NCBI GenBank assembly: GCA_963556195.1
Contig: OY744537.1
Span: forward strand, 19,381,274 to 19,445,273
Direction of reading: 5' to 3'
DNA from: Sepiola atlantica
Taxonomy: Eukaryota; Mollusca; Cephalopoda; Sepiida; Sepiolidae
Length of the DNA: 64,000 nucleotides
The position numbers and the translations under genes are program-made. Under the pieces are notes generated by a model, which saw only the letters and a program-made list of their open reading frames with translations, searched no databases and had not been told where the DNA came from. Shown here one piece after another: positions 9,684-19,589 of this stretch. Each line of letters begins with the position of its first letter. The first letter of the stretch is position 1.

Positions 9684-12600
9684 TTAATAACGGAAAAAAG
9701 GAGCATTCTTTCTCTCGGAACTATCTTGGTGTGTCGCGTTTTTCTTTTCATCTGTCACTTCTCCGCTATCGTTTGGATAATATCCATCTGTGCCAAATGC
9801 ATCTTCTAGTTCATCAGAATTACCACGGCGTGTCTTTTTCCCACTAGTTCTGTGATTATTGTCTAGCCCATTGAATCTGTTGTCTGGAAAGTGGTTAAAT
9901 CCTGTACCGGTATCGTACATGCTTGTCGGTATGTTGTATCCTCGTTGGTGGCTATTATGTCTACCAGGACTAGGATGATCATAGTCTCTCCTACCAGGAC
10001 TGAAATTGTAACTGTCTGCATTATCGTAATCAACATGATTTGGATTAAACCTGTCCAGTCCAGAATCATAGCCAGGTTGGTTATAATCAGACATCCCATA
10101 ATTCAAATCATAGTCCGTTTGGCCATAGTTCAGATCATAATCATTTCTGCCAACATTCAAATCATAGTCATTTCGACCGTAGTTTCTGTTGTAGTTGAAA
10201 CTAGTTGGGTTTTTATCGTAACCAAATGGATCGGATGCTGATACGGATGAAGATCTTCCCAGGTTCATATTGTACACTCTTCTCTCAAAATCGGAATCGT
10301 CTCCTCGTCTATTCAAGTTGTACCTGTCCCTGTCTCGGTGGATATTGAAAGCCATACCAGCGCCATATCTGTCTCTTCTTTGGTTCATGTCATACTGAGG
10401 TCGTAGACGACCTGATCGCCGTGGATTTGCTGCTGCAGCCTGTATCCGTTCCAGCAGGGTGGTACCATCTGGGTTAGCCTGGTTGAACATTAAAAGGTGG
10501 TTATCCATTTGACCGAGATAATCAGTATTTGCATTTCCATCCTGGTTGCCGCCTTTGTTTTCTGACGACTCTCCAGAGTCGGCCTGAGCACTGTTTTCAT
10601 TCTTTGTGTGACTATTACTATGGCTCGGATGTTGTCTTCCATGGAGATCCATATTAAAAGTTGGAAGTAACCGTACGTCTCCTAATCTTGATCTTTCCAT
10701 ATGGCTGACCCTGCTTAAGCCGTTTGACTCTGAACTACTTTGTTGGTGTGTGTCCTCGTCGCTGCTTTCATCTGATCCTTCTGGACCCCTCTCTCTTTTT
10801 TCTTCGTCTTCAGGACCTCCACCTCCTAAATGGTGTAAATCTCCATTCATTGGATAGTTTGGAAAAGCATCTGGATCATAGGGAATGGGTAAAAGCTCAG
10901 AATCCGGGTATGATAATCCTGGATCAGTTTGACCTCCAAGATGACCTTGGCCGTTAGCAGTTTCCAGGGGTAATAAATGAGTACCATATTCGTCACCAAT
11001 CTGATTGCCATAAGGAATTCCGTCTCCTCCAGTTGGATAGAGGCGTGGGACTCCATGTTCATCTATTCCATGGTACAGATGATGTACACCGTGTTCATCT
11101 TGGAAAATATGACCGCCTCCATGTTCATTCATTCCTGGGAAGCCACGACCATGTTCATTCATTCCTGGGAAGCCACGACCATGTTCATCCAGTCCTGGGA
11201 AGCCACGACCATGTTCGTCCAGTCCTGGGAAGCCACGACCATGTTCGTCCAGTCCTGGGAAGCCACCACCATGTCCGTCCAATCCTGGGAAACCACCGCC
11301 GTGTCCGTCCAATCCTGGGAAGCCACCGCCGTGTCCGTCCAATCCTGGGAAACCACGACCATGTTCATCTGTAAATTGATATCCATGGCCGGGTCTGTGG
11401 TCACTTGGACTTTGGTAGCCATGACCGCCTGGCCTGTAATCATTTGTACTTTGATAGCCGTGGTCTGGATTGTGGTCCTCTGGACCCAGATAATCTCGTC
11501 CTATTCCATGTTCATCTCTCCCTTGATAGCCACGGCCAGTCTTATGTTCATCAGTATCTTGATAACTAGGACCAGGACCCTCCATTCCAGGGTAACTACG
11601 TCCTATCCCTTGCTCATCTGTTCCTTGATAACTCTGGCTTCCTCCATGCTCGTCAGTATCTGTATAACCACCAAGCGTTCCTTGTTCCTCTGTGCCGTGC
11701 GTTTCAGTCTTCCCTTCGAGCCCTGTATCACCTTCTTTCCTGCCATCTTTTGAAATCCACACAATGCCAGCATTGCCAGCTTTTGCGCCATCTGAAAGTG
11801 GGTCCTCTTCAACGGTTTTTGGGTTTGTTGGTTCCATTGGGAAATTGATTTCCGGTGTGTATTCCACGTTTGGCTCATTTGCACGAATAGCCATTGGTTG
11901 GAATCGGCGTTTCCTTGACAATCCACCATCAGAATTGTCATCTCCATTTTTAAACCGAGCCATGTCATCTTGCATATCATAATCGTTATCTCCTTTCATT
12001 AGAGGAATATTAAAAGAAATCCGACTTTTCCGTGGTCTGCCAAACATCCGAGGGTAGTGTTGTCGTCGGAAATTCATACTTCTGTGATTGTCATCCATTC
12101 CACCGTAATCTTGCTCGTCGTGTTCAGCATGGGGGTCAGCATTTATGTTGTGACCCATGCCCCAAGAATGACCGGCCTGATGACCACTCTCCTCGTATTC
12201 CTCTTCTTGGTCATATGGCGCTATGGGTGGCGGGCGGGTCGCTTTCACTGGTATTATCGGCCCCAAATAATCTTGGTAGTATATTTCTTGTCTTCTTATG
12301 TTTTGAACCTTTCTGTCTATGTGAATCGGTGGTTCAGGTTTCAATTCTGGCAAAGTACTAATCAGTGGAGTTGTTGTGCTCAGCACAATGTTTTGTGTAC
12401 TTTCTGAGCTTCCATCTGTCGTGGTTTGAATCTCTTCGACGTTTCGGTGTTTCTCTTCGACGTTTCGGTGTTTCTCTTCGACGTTTTGATGTTTCTCTTC
12501 AACGTTTTGATGTTTCTCTTCGACGTTTTGATGTTTCTCTTCGACGTTTTGATGTTTCTCTTCGACATTTTGCTGTTCATCTTGTGGTGGTGGTGGTGGT

Positions 12601-13070
12601 GGTGGTGGTGGTGTTTTTTCACTTGTAATTGACAGCATCGTTTCATTTGCATTTAGTCCTTCGTTCTGACTCAGAGTGTCCAGAATTTCCGGGCTGAAGA
12701 AACTGTACGCTTGCCTTTTTGCTCTGTGTAAAAACCTTTTCTTGATATTTTTATCCATATGGTAATGAGGTAGGTCCCCAGTGTAATTTCCGGTAATCCT
12801 CGGCTTTCTGCCTTTATATCCGCCTCGCAGTTCACTTTTCAGGTGTTGCAGTAGTCGACTGTGCACTTTCACGTTGCCGGACATTTTATCAAATTTCCGA
12901 TTCATCATCTGCAGCTGTCGATCATTTGAGCTTAGTTTTTTGACCAAGAATCTAATCATTGAATCAACATTGGTTTCTTCTTCCGCTGAGCGAGGACCCA
13001 TATTCGGACGCCCAGTCCCGGCTGTTATAAAGAGCAGCAAAATCAGCCCTGAGATGATGGAGGCATCCAT
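9684..13070 (-). CDS. Secreted, cysteine-free, repeat-rich protein of unknown family (1128 aa)
   Basis: One uninterrupted frame, apparently intronless. Residues 1-20 form a signal peptide (hydrophobic SGLILLLFITAG). Residues 33-84 are amphipathic and coiled-coil-like. A furin-type site HRAKR ends at 119. Then come nine prolines (154-162), seven NVEEKHQ-type heptads (167-213), an acidic Tyr/His-rich part with SRKRR ending at 389, and degenerate DEHG/GYQ repeats (470-570). Eight exact-register decapeptides GRGFPGLDEH follow (571-650). The C-terminal third carries aromatic-Asn/Asp motifs such as FNMDLHGR (805-812), YNMNLGR (933-939) and three DYDLN units (964-995). I find no cysteine. N-glycosylation sequons are at N95, N142, N1022, N1100 and N1111. 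The start is favoured because signal peptide and upstream TATA-like box agree. It could be extracellular matrix, a secretory-gland product or a peptide precursor; I do not recognise a family. A real gene is supported by length, repeats kept in frame and composition. Confidence 0.85.
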   Translation of the reverse strand: MDASIISGLILLLFITAGTGRPNMGPRSAEEETNVDSMIRFLVKKLSSNDRQLQMMNRKFDKMSGNVKVHSRLLQHLKSELRGGYKGRKPRITGNYTGDLPHYHMDKNIKKRFLHRAKRQAYSFFSPEILDTLSQNEGLNANETMLSITSEKTPPPPPPPPPQDEQQNVEEKHQNVEEKHQNVEEKHQNVEEKHQNVEEKHRNVEEKHRNVEEIQTTTDGSSESTQNIVLSTTTPLISTLPELKPEPPIHIDRKVQNIRRQEIYYQDYLGPIIPVKATRPPPIAPYDQEEEYEESGHQAGHSWGMGHNINADPHAEHDEQDYGGMDDNHRSMNFRRQHYPRMFGRPRKSRISFNIPLMKGDNDYDMQDDMARFKNGDDNSDGGLSRKRRFQPMAIRANEPNVEYTPEINFPMEPTNPKTVEEDPLSDGAKAGNAGIVWISKDGRKEGDTGLEGKTETHGTEEQGTLGGYTDTDEHGGSQSYQGTDEQGIGRSYPGMEGPGPSYQDTDEHKTGRGYQGRDEHGIGRDYLGPEDHNPDHGYQSTNDYRPGGHGYQSPSDHRPGHGYQFTDEHGRGFPGLDGHGGGFPGLDGHGGGFPGLDGHGGGFPGLDEHGRGFPGLDEHGRGFPGLDEHGRGFPGMNEHGRGFPGMNEHGGGHIFQDEHGVHHLYHGIDEHGVPRLYPTGGDGIPYGNQIGDEYGTHLLPLETANGQGHLGGQTDPGLSYPDSELLPIPYDPDAFPNYPMNGDLHHLGGGGPEDEEKRERGPEGSDESSDEDTHQQSSSESNGLSRVSHMERSRLGDVRLLPTFNMDLHGRQHPSHSNSHTKNENSAQADSGESSENKGGNQDGNANTDYLGQMDNHLLMFNQANPDGTTLLERIQAAAANPRRSGRLRPQYDMNQRRDRYGAGMAFNIHRDRDRYNLNRRGDDSDFERRVYNMNLGRSSSVSASDPFGYDKNPTSFNYNRNYGRNDYDLNVGRNDYDLNYGQTDYDLNYGMSDYNQPGYDSGLDRFNPNHVDYDNADSYNFSPGRRDYDHPSPGRHNSHQRGYNIPTSMYDTGTGFNHFPDNRFNGLDNNHRTSGKKTRRGNSDELEDAFGTDGYYPNDSGEVTDEKKNATHQDSSERKNAPFFRY
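10074..10184 (-). repeat. In-frame 27-bp minisatellite (NDYDLNYG units)
   Basis: Residues about 963-999 of the secreted protein repeat a nine-residue unit around DYDLN three times. Degenerate relatives (DYNQPGYD) follow. The unit is a multiple of three, so copy changes keep the frame. Confidence 0.8.
11121..11360 (-). repeat. In-frame 30-bp minisatellite (GRGFPGLDEH x8)
   Basis: Eight consecutive decapeptides fill residues 571-650 with no register slip. Variation is confined to R/G at position 2, L/M at 7, D/N at 8 and E/G at 9. Gly-Pro-Phe periodicity recalls elastic or matrix proteins, but this is only compositional. Confidence 0.95.
12432..12572 (-). repeat. In-frame 21-bp minisatellite (NVEEKHQ heptads)
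   Basis: Seven heptads at residues 167-213, differing mainly at Q/R. A heptad of this charge pattern could form a short helix. DNA differences between units are few, so the array is young or homogenised. Confidence 0.95.
12585..12611 (-). repeat. Poly-proline codon run
   Basis: A GGT/CCA trinucleotide run encodes nine prolines (residues 154-162) immediately before the heptad array. It is a likely site of length polymorphism. Confidence 0.85.
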
Positions 13071-13169
13071 GCTTAGAGGTAGTGCTATACCAATGCCGTG
13101 GGTGGCTTCTGCTAGCCTCCTCTTTCTAAATCTGTGCTACACTGGCTTAGCTTGCTGCATGGTCGGTCC

Positions 13170-13179
13170 TTAAATAAAA
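13170..13179 (-). promoter_or_regulatory. TATA-like box of the secreted-protein gene
   Basis: The minus strand reads TTTTATTTAA about 100 bp upstream of the ATG at 13070. Transcription starting about 30 bp downstream would give a short leader with no splice site required. An ATG at 13158-13160 would open an eight-codon upstream frame, but it lies only about 10 bp from the box and so is probably outside the mRNA. A G-run (minus strand) sits just upstream. Confidence 0.5.
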
Positions 13180-14074
13180 GCAGCCCCCCCCCCCCCCCCA
13201 GCCCGGCCGCTGTCACTTCATGGCTCCTCCTTCATATCATGATCTCATCATATACCTTTGTTTGAATAAATTGCCTTTAAACTTCAAGGTGTAATTAGAT
13301 ACTCTAGATATTGTCATATATAATAGAGCACCTTTCTCGTTCTCAGGGATTTTTATTTTTTCTAATTTTCTTTTCTCTCCTTCACCCCCCCCCCCCCCCA
13401 TCCCTTTTCTGGTTTATTTTGCTTTTTTGCACCTTTAGACAATGTTGCAGGTCGGGCGGGTTGGTGGATGGAGAGATTGTAGATGCAGGTTTGCTGGAGA
13501 AAAAAAAAATATTGTGTGGAAAAAAAATGTCTTCGATCCCCCACCTCCATCTTTCTGCAAGGATCAATTTACTAAATAATTGTCAGGTCAAACAATGGTG
13601 GCTTTGTCGTCTGGCATATTCTGTCAAGTGAAAGAGAGAATAAGTTCATCACAACATGGACACTTTCATTTAAAAAAAACAAGGAAACTGTTAACTGGTT
13701 GGGTGGGTTGAGGCAGGGATGGACCAAGTAAAAAACTACTTTTTATTTTTAGTTCCATGGTTGAAATTCAAAAGGGAATATTATTTGGATATATTGTAAA
13801 CATACGGGGAGTCTGCGCGATACTAGCTAGCTTAACTGTCCAGAATACCTCAACAAATTAAGTAATAAAATTAATTATAAACAAAAGTTATAAAATAGAC
13901 AATGGAACTTCCTTTTGTTTTTTCTCTTTTCCGTTTTCTCCTTTTTTTCACCCAAATTTTTCCTTTTATTCTTTTCCTGTGTTTTAAAAAAAAATTAATT
14001 TCTTCAACAAAACCTAAATCTTAATGGTTAAATAAAAACGACTTTACACAATGTATGTGTATGTGTGTGTGTTT
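13180..14074. other. Intergenic, upstream of the minus-strand gene
   Basis: C-runs occur at 13184-13199 and 13386-13399, with poly-purine and poly-T blocks. I see no further exon and no recognised repeat. The first few hundred bases may hold regulatory sequence of the secreted-protein gene. Confidence 0.4.
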
Positions 14075-14195
14075 ATATATATATATATATATATATAATA
14101 ATGGTAATAATCCAGGTGAAAAATATCCACAGGGTGGTAATCCAGAGAATTTTAAACCGGGTTTATAAAAAGTGCTCAATATCAAAATAGAGCTT

Positions 14196-14318
14196 TATAT
14201 ATGATAATTTTATTTACACAGACATGTACAAAATCTGCGACACTGGCATGTCGATGTTGATCGATAACATCGACATGCCAGTGTCGCAGATTTTGTACAT
14301 GTCTGTGTAAATAAAATT

Positions 14319-14328
<10 letters not shown>
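14196..14328. repeat. Perfect hairpin flanked by (TA)n tracts
   Basis: Arms of about 63 bp, with inner sequence GACACTGGCATGTCGATGTT, pair exactly around a 7-nt centre (GATCGAT). (TA)n lies on both sides, at about 14077-14096 and 14323-14360. Confidence 0.9.
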
Positions 14329-14349
<21 letters not shown>

Positions 14350-14362
<13 letters not shown>

Positions 14363-14640
14363 TTTTATTTATTATTTATCTGCACATTTTGGCTACATAT
14401 GTGCAGACATATTTCAGCTACTGACGTATATTGGCTAAGCCTGCTCAAGCTGGATTGTCAAGAAAGAAGATGAAAAATTGAGTCTTCGTTTTTTATTTTC
14501 ATTTCTGACGATCCGGCCTGAGGAGGCTTGGCCAAAATAAGGCTGTAGCCAAAACATGTCTTCATTTATGTAGTAAAAATGTTTGTAAAAATAAAAATTT
14601 AAACTGAATATATAGCTCTACTTATTATTGAGCATTATTA
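14350..14640 (+). repeat. Dispersed repeat with CTGAGGA...GCCAAAAC module
   Basis: GGCCTGAGGAGGCTTGGCC, a short pairing segment (GGCTGTAGCC) and AAAACATGTC give the same layout as the Penelope-associated modules elsewhere in the window. No coding part is preserved. Confidence 0.35.
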
Positions 14641-15479
14641 CATGAACACAATAAGGTTTCACAAGATTAACTCCTATGAAAAAAAATTTTTTTACCAGGG
14701 TTATATATATACTAATAGAATATTCATCCAAGGGAACGGGTATAATTAATTCTCCGGAAACAGAACTTTTATGTTCTCTTATGAAATGATACTAAACTTA
14801 TGTCTAGAATCCTTATTCCAATTTTGATTAAAATCCGTTACATGATTTTGATTCTAGAAAATGTCTAAAATTTAAGGCTTAAGCTTATCTTACGAAGGAA
14901 TTGAACTTCAGAGAATCTTCCTTGTCTAATGTCTATGGATCATATTTTAATGCACATCTGAAATGTTATGGACCCTGAAAACCCTTTAAAATACCTCAAA
15001 GAAATTGAAATTTGCAGGTGATATTTATTAATTGATGTCTCATACCTGTTGTTAAATTTCACAAAAAAATCTGAAGTATCTGAATTTTTATGAAGATCTT
15101 TGCCCTCTTAGTATAAAACTAAATTAAACTGAATATAGCCCATATTACCCACCCTTACGCCTGGAAGCTGTGTTCCAAAATTTATAACTGGTGCTACCAG
15201 ATCAGGCTGTCTGAAGATATTGGCATCCTGACCAAAAATGCACCAAACATTGATGTTATTGTTTTTTCCTTCCCCTTTGCAAAACTCAATCATGTTAAGC
15301 AAAGCCAAAAACAAAAACAAAATTTTCTTCTACCAAACACCATGAATAAATATTTGAAGATATATAGAACTTGAAGCATAAAAACTTTTACAAAAATGAC
15401 TGGATTTGGCATTAAATAACCCAAAAAGGGGTGATATGCAGTAAAACAAAACAACCAAACTAAAATTTATAATGGTAGG

Positions 15480-15560
15480 TTAATTAGTTTATGGAGTGAA
15501 TCCTGTACATACAAATATATCAACATACTTAACTTCATATATTTATATAATTATAAATAT
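15480..15560 (+). repeat. Dispersed repeat end, shared with 33710-33780
   Basis: TTAATTAGTTTATGGAGTGA and CTTGTACATACAAATATAT-type sequence followed by ACATACYTAACTT occur in both places in the same orientation. Confidence 0.55.
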
Positions 15561-15630
15561 TTGTTTATCTACATACGTATATGTTTCATCCTTTTGGGAA
15601 TCGTCAGTGTAGAGATAATTATTCATACAG

Positions 15631-15707
15631 GTTGCAAGATTCAAAATCCCGGAACACGAGTCATGTTATAACCCAAATTCCGATGCCTTAATCCACTCGG
15701 CCACTAT
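15631..15707 (-). repeat. tRNA-like sequence (SINE head or tRNA pseudogene)
   Basis: Minus strand reads TGGCCGAGTGGATTAAGGC, a good Leu/Ser-type A box, followed by a decayed B box (GGGATTTTGAATCTT). The spacing suits a class II tRNA. The acceptor stem is not preserved, so it is not a functional tRNA. Confidence 0.5.
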
Positions 15708-15870
15708 GAACAAACTGATAAATCAGCAAGAGTTTAAACCTGTTAGAGGCAGCCGTCGTCAAGAGTGTTCAACTACTGAAGGAACATGCATTAAAAGAAA
15801 ATATCAAAATAATTCCTGAAATATAAGACCAAACTCAGACATAACTTAACAGGTAAAAATAAACTACATC

Positions 15871-15928
<58 letters not shown>
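15871..15928. repeat. (AT)n microsatellite
   Basis: About 58 bp of uninterrupted AT dinucleotides. Confidence 0.95.
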
Positions 15929-15933
<5 letters not shown>

Positions 15934-16344
15934 GGAAGTTTCTCAACCATTAAAACTATTTTTTTTTTTTTAAATTTAAGAAAAAACAAACTTATAGTCC
16001 CAAGTCTTTCAGTGGAAAATCACTCATGTAAGTCAATTTATTTTTTACAGTTATTATATTAGTTTGTTTCTAACACTATTTTAAGGGATCATCAGTTGTT
16101 TACCATGAAAAAACTGTTTTTTCAGGAATATATATATATATAGGTTATGTCTGAGTTTGGCCTTATGTTTCAGGAGTTATTTGATATTATCTTTTTATAA
16201 ATTCAATAGCAAAACATTATTTGAATAGAAATTTTTCTGTTTAACCAGATTTTAGAAACATAAAAGAAATAATAACAAATAGTTTTTCGCACAGTAGTTA
16301 AAGTGATATGTTTATTCAGTACTCTCGAATATTCTGCTTGAAAT

Positions 16345-16585
16345 AAGAAATAACTAGTATGTATTATTTGGATTATTTAGACTACCATTCTCATCTTGGA
16401 TGGTATTTTCGCAACTTTTCGGCCGATGTAACCTCCGACCTTCTTCAGGTGCATCTTGTCCAACTCTGGAATGTTTATGTCGAACTTGGGAATCGATACA
16501 GAATTTCAAACAGAACCCTTTATTTAATCCACGGGGGTAGATTGTTCTCATTGTGTCATCTATGACCAGGTAGAAATATTAAGTC
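16345..16585 (-). repeat. Dispersed repeat with CTGAAGA...GCCGAAA module
   Basis: Same family as 1352-1550 and in the same orientation. The minus strand carries CACCTGAAGAAGGTCGGAGG, TTACATCGGCCGAAA and ATCCAAGATGAGAATGGTAG. This copy is better preserved. Confidence 0.55.
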
Positions 16586-16592
16586 ATTTTTA

Positions 16593-17625
16593 ATTAGAAA
16601 GGGTATTTAGACATATTTTTTAAACCATTGTTTCATAATAGTATTATATTTTTTTTAAAAAACCATAACAATGGTAGTGTTAAAATAAATAAAATTTATT
16701 TTAATCTTAGCTTTCGAGAATTACAATTCTCCTTGTCAAAGAGTGTTTTTCTGTTTCTTCTTCTTTTTCTTCATCGTCCGATGGTAATGGACTTCTGGGT
16801 CAGAAAATCACGTTATGTCCGAAGGCGAGGTTGCGCCAATTTGAATTAGAAAGGGTATTTAGACATATTTTTTAAACCATTGTTTCGTAATAGTATTATT
16901 TTTTTTTGAAAAAAACCATAACAATGGTAGTGTTAAAATAAATAAAATTTATTTCAATCTTAGCTTTCGAGAATTACAATTCTCCTTGTCAAAGAGTGTT
17001 TTTCTGTTTCTTCTTCTTTTTCTTCATCGTCCGATGGTAATGAACTTCTGGGTCAGAAAATCACGTTATGTCTGAAGGCGAGGTTGTGCCAATTTGAATT
17101 AGAAAGGGTATTTAGACATATTTTTTAAACCATTGTTTCGTAATAGTATTATTTTTTTATTTTGAAAAAACCATAACAATGGTAGTGTTAAAATAAATAA
17201 AATTTATTTCAATCTTAGCTTTCGAGAATTGCAATTCTCCTTGTCAAGGAGTGTTTTTCTTCTTTTTCTTCATCGTCCGATGGTAATGGACTTCTTGGTC
17301 AGAAAATCACGTTATGTCTGAAGGCGAGGTTGCGCCAATTTGAATTAGAAAGGGTATTTAGACATATTTTTTAAACCATTGTTTCGTAATAGTATTATTT
17401 TTTTATTTTGAAAAAACCATAACAATGGTAGTGTTAAAATAAATAAAATTTATTTTAATCTTAGCTTTCGAGAATTGCAATTCTCCTTGTCAAGGAGTGT
17501 TTTTCTTCTTTTTCTTCATCGTCCGATGGTAATGGACTTCTTCGTCAGAAAATCACGTTATGTCTGAAGGCAAGGTTGCGCCAATTTTAATTAGAAAGGG
17601 TATTTAGACATATTTTTTAAACCAA
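16593..17625. repeat. Satellite, four units of 246-253 bp plus a truncated fifth
   Basis: Unit starts (ATTAGAAAGGG) lie at 16593, 16845, 17098, 17344 and 17590. Each unit holds two internal palindromes: CCATTGTT...AACAATGG, and GAGAATTACAATTCTC or its GAGAATTGCAATTCTC variant. The two right-hand units lack a six-base insertion (TTTCTG) found in the two left-hand ones. Similarity is high, so the array is recent. Confidence 0.92.
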
Positions 17626-17700
17626 TTAAAGAAGAAGAAAAACACTCGAAAGCTAAGATTAAAATAAATTTTATTCATTTTAACACCACCATTGTTAAGT
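17626..17700. repeat. Inverted fragment of the same satellite
   Basis: After the fifth start, the sequence turns into the reverse complement of the unit interior (CGAAAGCTAAGATTAAAATA...ACCATTGTTAAG). This gives a head-to-head junction at the array edge. Confidence 0.8.
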
Positions 17701-17754
17701 AATTTTTATTTTATTCTTAGTCAGTGCCACCTGTAGTGAGGATTGAAAAAAAAA

Positions 17755-17960
17755 AAGCAGTGTCATTTGGATTATTCGGACTGTGCTCTTATCTTGGATG
17801 TTATTCTCACAACGTTTTGCTCCGGCTTTCTTTACATGTATCTTGTCGAACTCTGAAATCTGTACAGAATTTTGAACGACGACATTTCTGAGTTTGACAA
17901 GATACACCTGAAGAAGGTTGCACAATTGTTTTTTATTCTACAATTGAAGAATTCGAATGC
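17755..17960. repeat. Rearranged copy of the CTGAAGA repeat family
   Basis: GGATTATTCGGACTGTGCTC and CTTGGATGTTATTCTCACAA match the family in one orientation. GACAAGATACACCTGAAGAA matches it in the other. Two oppositely oriented pieces are therefore joined near 17880. Confidence 0.5.
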
Positions 17961-18289
17961 AGACGCGATAAACGCCATTTTCAAAATGACAACGCTATCA
18001 CTACAAAAGTGTTACATTTCAACGCTCGAGCGCACATGTCTTACATAATGATACCGGCATAATTTCGTTTTACTTTCAATTAACATACGCTTTTAGTCAG
18101 TCTAGATTTAATGTATTCTTTTTATTGTTTAACGTCTCAATCTAAACAAATTGGATTTATTGCGTTTTGCATTCAAACTCTTCAATTATTTTTATTTATT
18201 TATTTCAATTTCTTTGTATCTGTAGTTGTTTGCGAAACGCTATTTTATTTCAACTTATTTCTGGTTGATCAGTGTTACTATGTGAGTTT

Positions 18290-18540
18290 GTTTCCACATT
18301 CTATGATTTTTCTTAGTATTTCAACCATTTTCATCAGTACTATACTTTATATCGTGTCAATCCTCCGTTTGATTCCAATTTCTCCTAGTCTTTTATCCAG
18401 GTTTTTCGAAACTGTTCCCAGTGCTCCTATAATTATTGGTATTACGGTAGTTTTCTTCATGCTCCATATTCCCTTCAACTCCCTGGCAAGTTCCATGTAT
18501 TTGCTTATTTTTTCTTCCTTACTGTTATCACACAGGGCAT
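18290..18540 (-). mobile_element. LINE reverse-transcriptase C-terminal fragment
   Basis: Minus strand reads YMELARELKGIWSMKKT, then VIPIIIGALGTVSK, then KRLGEIGIKRRIDTI. This matches the conserved '...IGALGT(V/I)PK...RLEEL.I..RI.TIQ' ending of a family of metazoan retrotransposon proteins. Stops interrupt the frame. The plus-strand frame over the same bases is its antisense. Confidence 0.6.
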
Positions 18541-19029
18541 TACCAGTGATCGCTCACTAGCAACGACAGGTGGTATTCCCTAGAGTCTGTGTGACAACAA
18601 GTCTCCCCAAATTTCCAGTATTCTCTGCTTCTTTTGATCACTGTCACAAATCACTTTGTGTTTTCACAACAGCCCTTCACCATTGAGTCCTCACTGATAA
18701 CGGCCGTTGGCTTTCTTGGAATTTGAGTGGCAATAAGTCCTTTCAGTTGAGGTTTGAATGGTGCAGCCCTTCCTTTGTCATTCCGTTCTTCCAGAATCTT
18801 CACAACCATTTTCTGTGGCACCAACCAACTTTTTTTTGTTTTCTGTGGAGGAGGAGGAGGAGAGGGAGAATGTGTGAGATTATTGGATTTTTATTTTTAG
18901 ATATCTAATCTGACAGTTTCAGTTCCATTGGTTTTGTGTAGTGTTCTTCCTATATTTTTAGTTGTGTTTACACAGCATTATTCTGTTTTCGATTTACCTG
19001 TGGTGGGTCGCTGTCACCTGGTTATATGG

Positions 19030-19410
19030 GATGGCTTCTGCACTCAAGAATTTTTCTTAATATTTCAACTGTTTTTATCACTTCCACGTGTTGTATGGTG
19101 TCAATCCTTCCTTTGTTTCCAAAACTGTTCCTAGTGCTCCTCCAATTATTGTAGTTTTCTTCATGTTCCATATTCACATCAGTTCTCTGCCCAGCTCCAT
19201 GTATTTGCTTAGTTTTTCCGCCACGTTGATCTTCACCCTGTGATCAGCTGGGATGGTGAAATCTACTATTTGACATGTTTTTCCATTTTGTTGAATATCA
19301 CCATGTCTTGTCTTCTTGCTCGGATGAGTTTCTCTATTTGTATTTTCATGGCCCAGAGGATTTTGTGCCTGTACCATTTGTCTGCATGTACACAGTGCAC
19401 CTATTTTCAC
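19030..19410 (-). mobile_element. Second copy of the same LINE C-terminal fragment
   Basis: Minus strand reads NTNRETHPSKKTRHGDIQQN, then KTCQIVDFTIPADHRVKI, then KLSKYMELGRELM. After a frame break it continues with the GALGTV box. It extends further upstream in the protein than the copy at 18290-18540. Together with that copy it suggests two nearby insertions or a local duplication. Confidence 0.6.
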
Positions 19411-19589
19411 AGTTCCTAGTGAACAACCTTCTCAACCCAATCATGCCTGTTATTGTATTCAGTTTGAGCTAGTTTTCAAATCCAATATGAATAAATATTT
19501 GTCATAAACCGTCCTCATGAGTAATCCAATTTTGTTGATTCCATTCATCATTTTCAATCCTCTCATACTATTCTTCATCATTCAACTCT

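Noticed and set aside
10977..11753. Long plus-strand frame (258 codons) opposite the secreted-protein gene
   Set aside because: It is antisense to the 30-bp array; repeats of triplet-multiple length keep several frames open. The minus-strand reading has the signal peptide and the coherent composition.
13137..13160. Upstream eight-codon frame before the minus-strand gene
   Set aside because: It starts only about 10 bp from the TATA-like box, so it is probably not in the transcript.
16593..17625. CRISPR-like array
   Set aside because: Units of about 250 bp with no spacers, eukaryotic context; a satellite.
18111..18560. Plus-strand frame of 149 codons
   Set aside because: It is the antisense of the LINE C-terminal remnant at 18290-18540.
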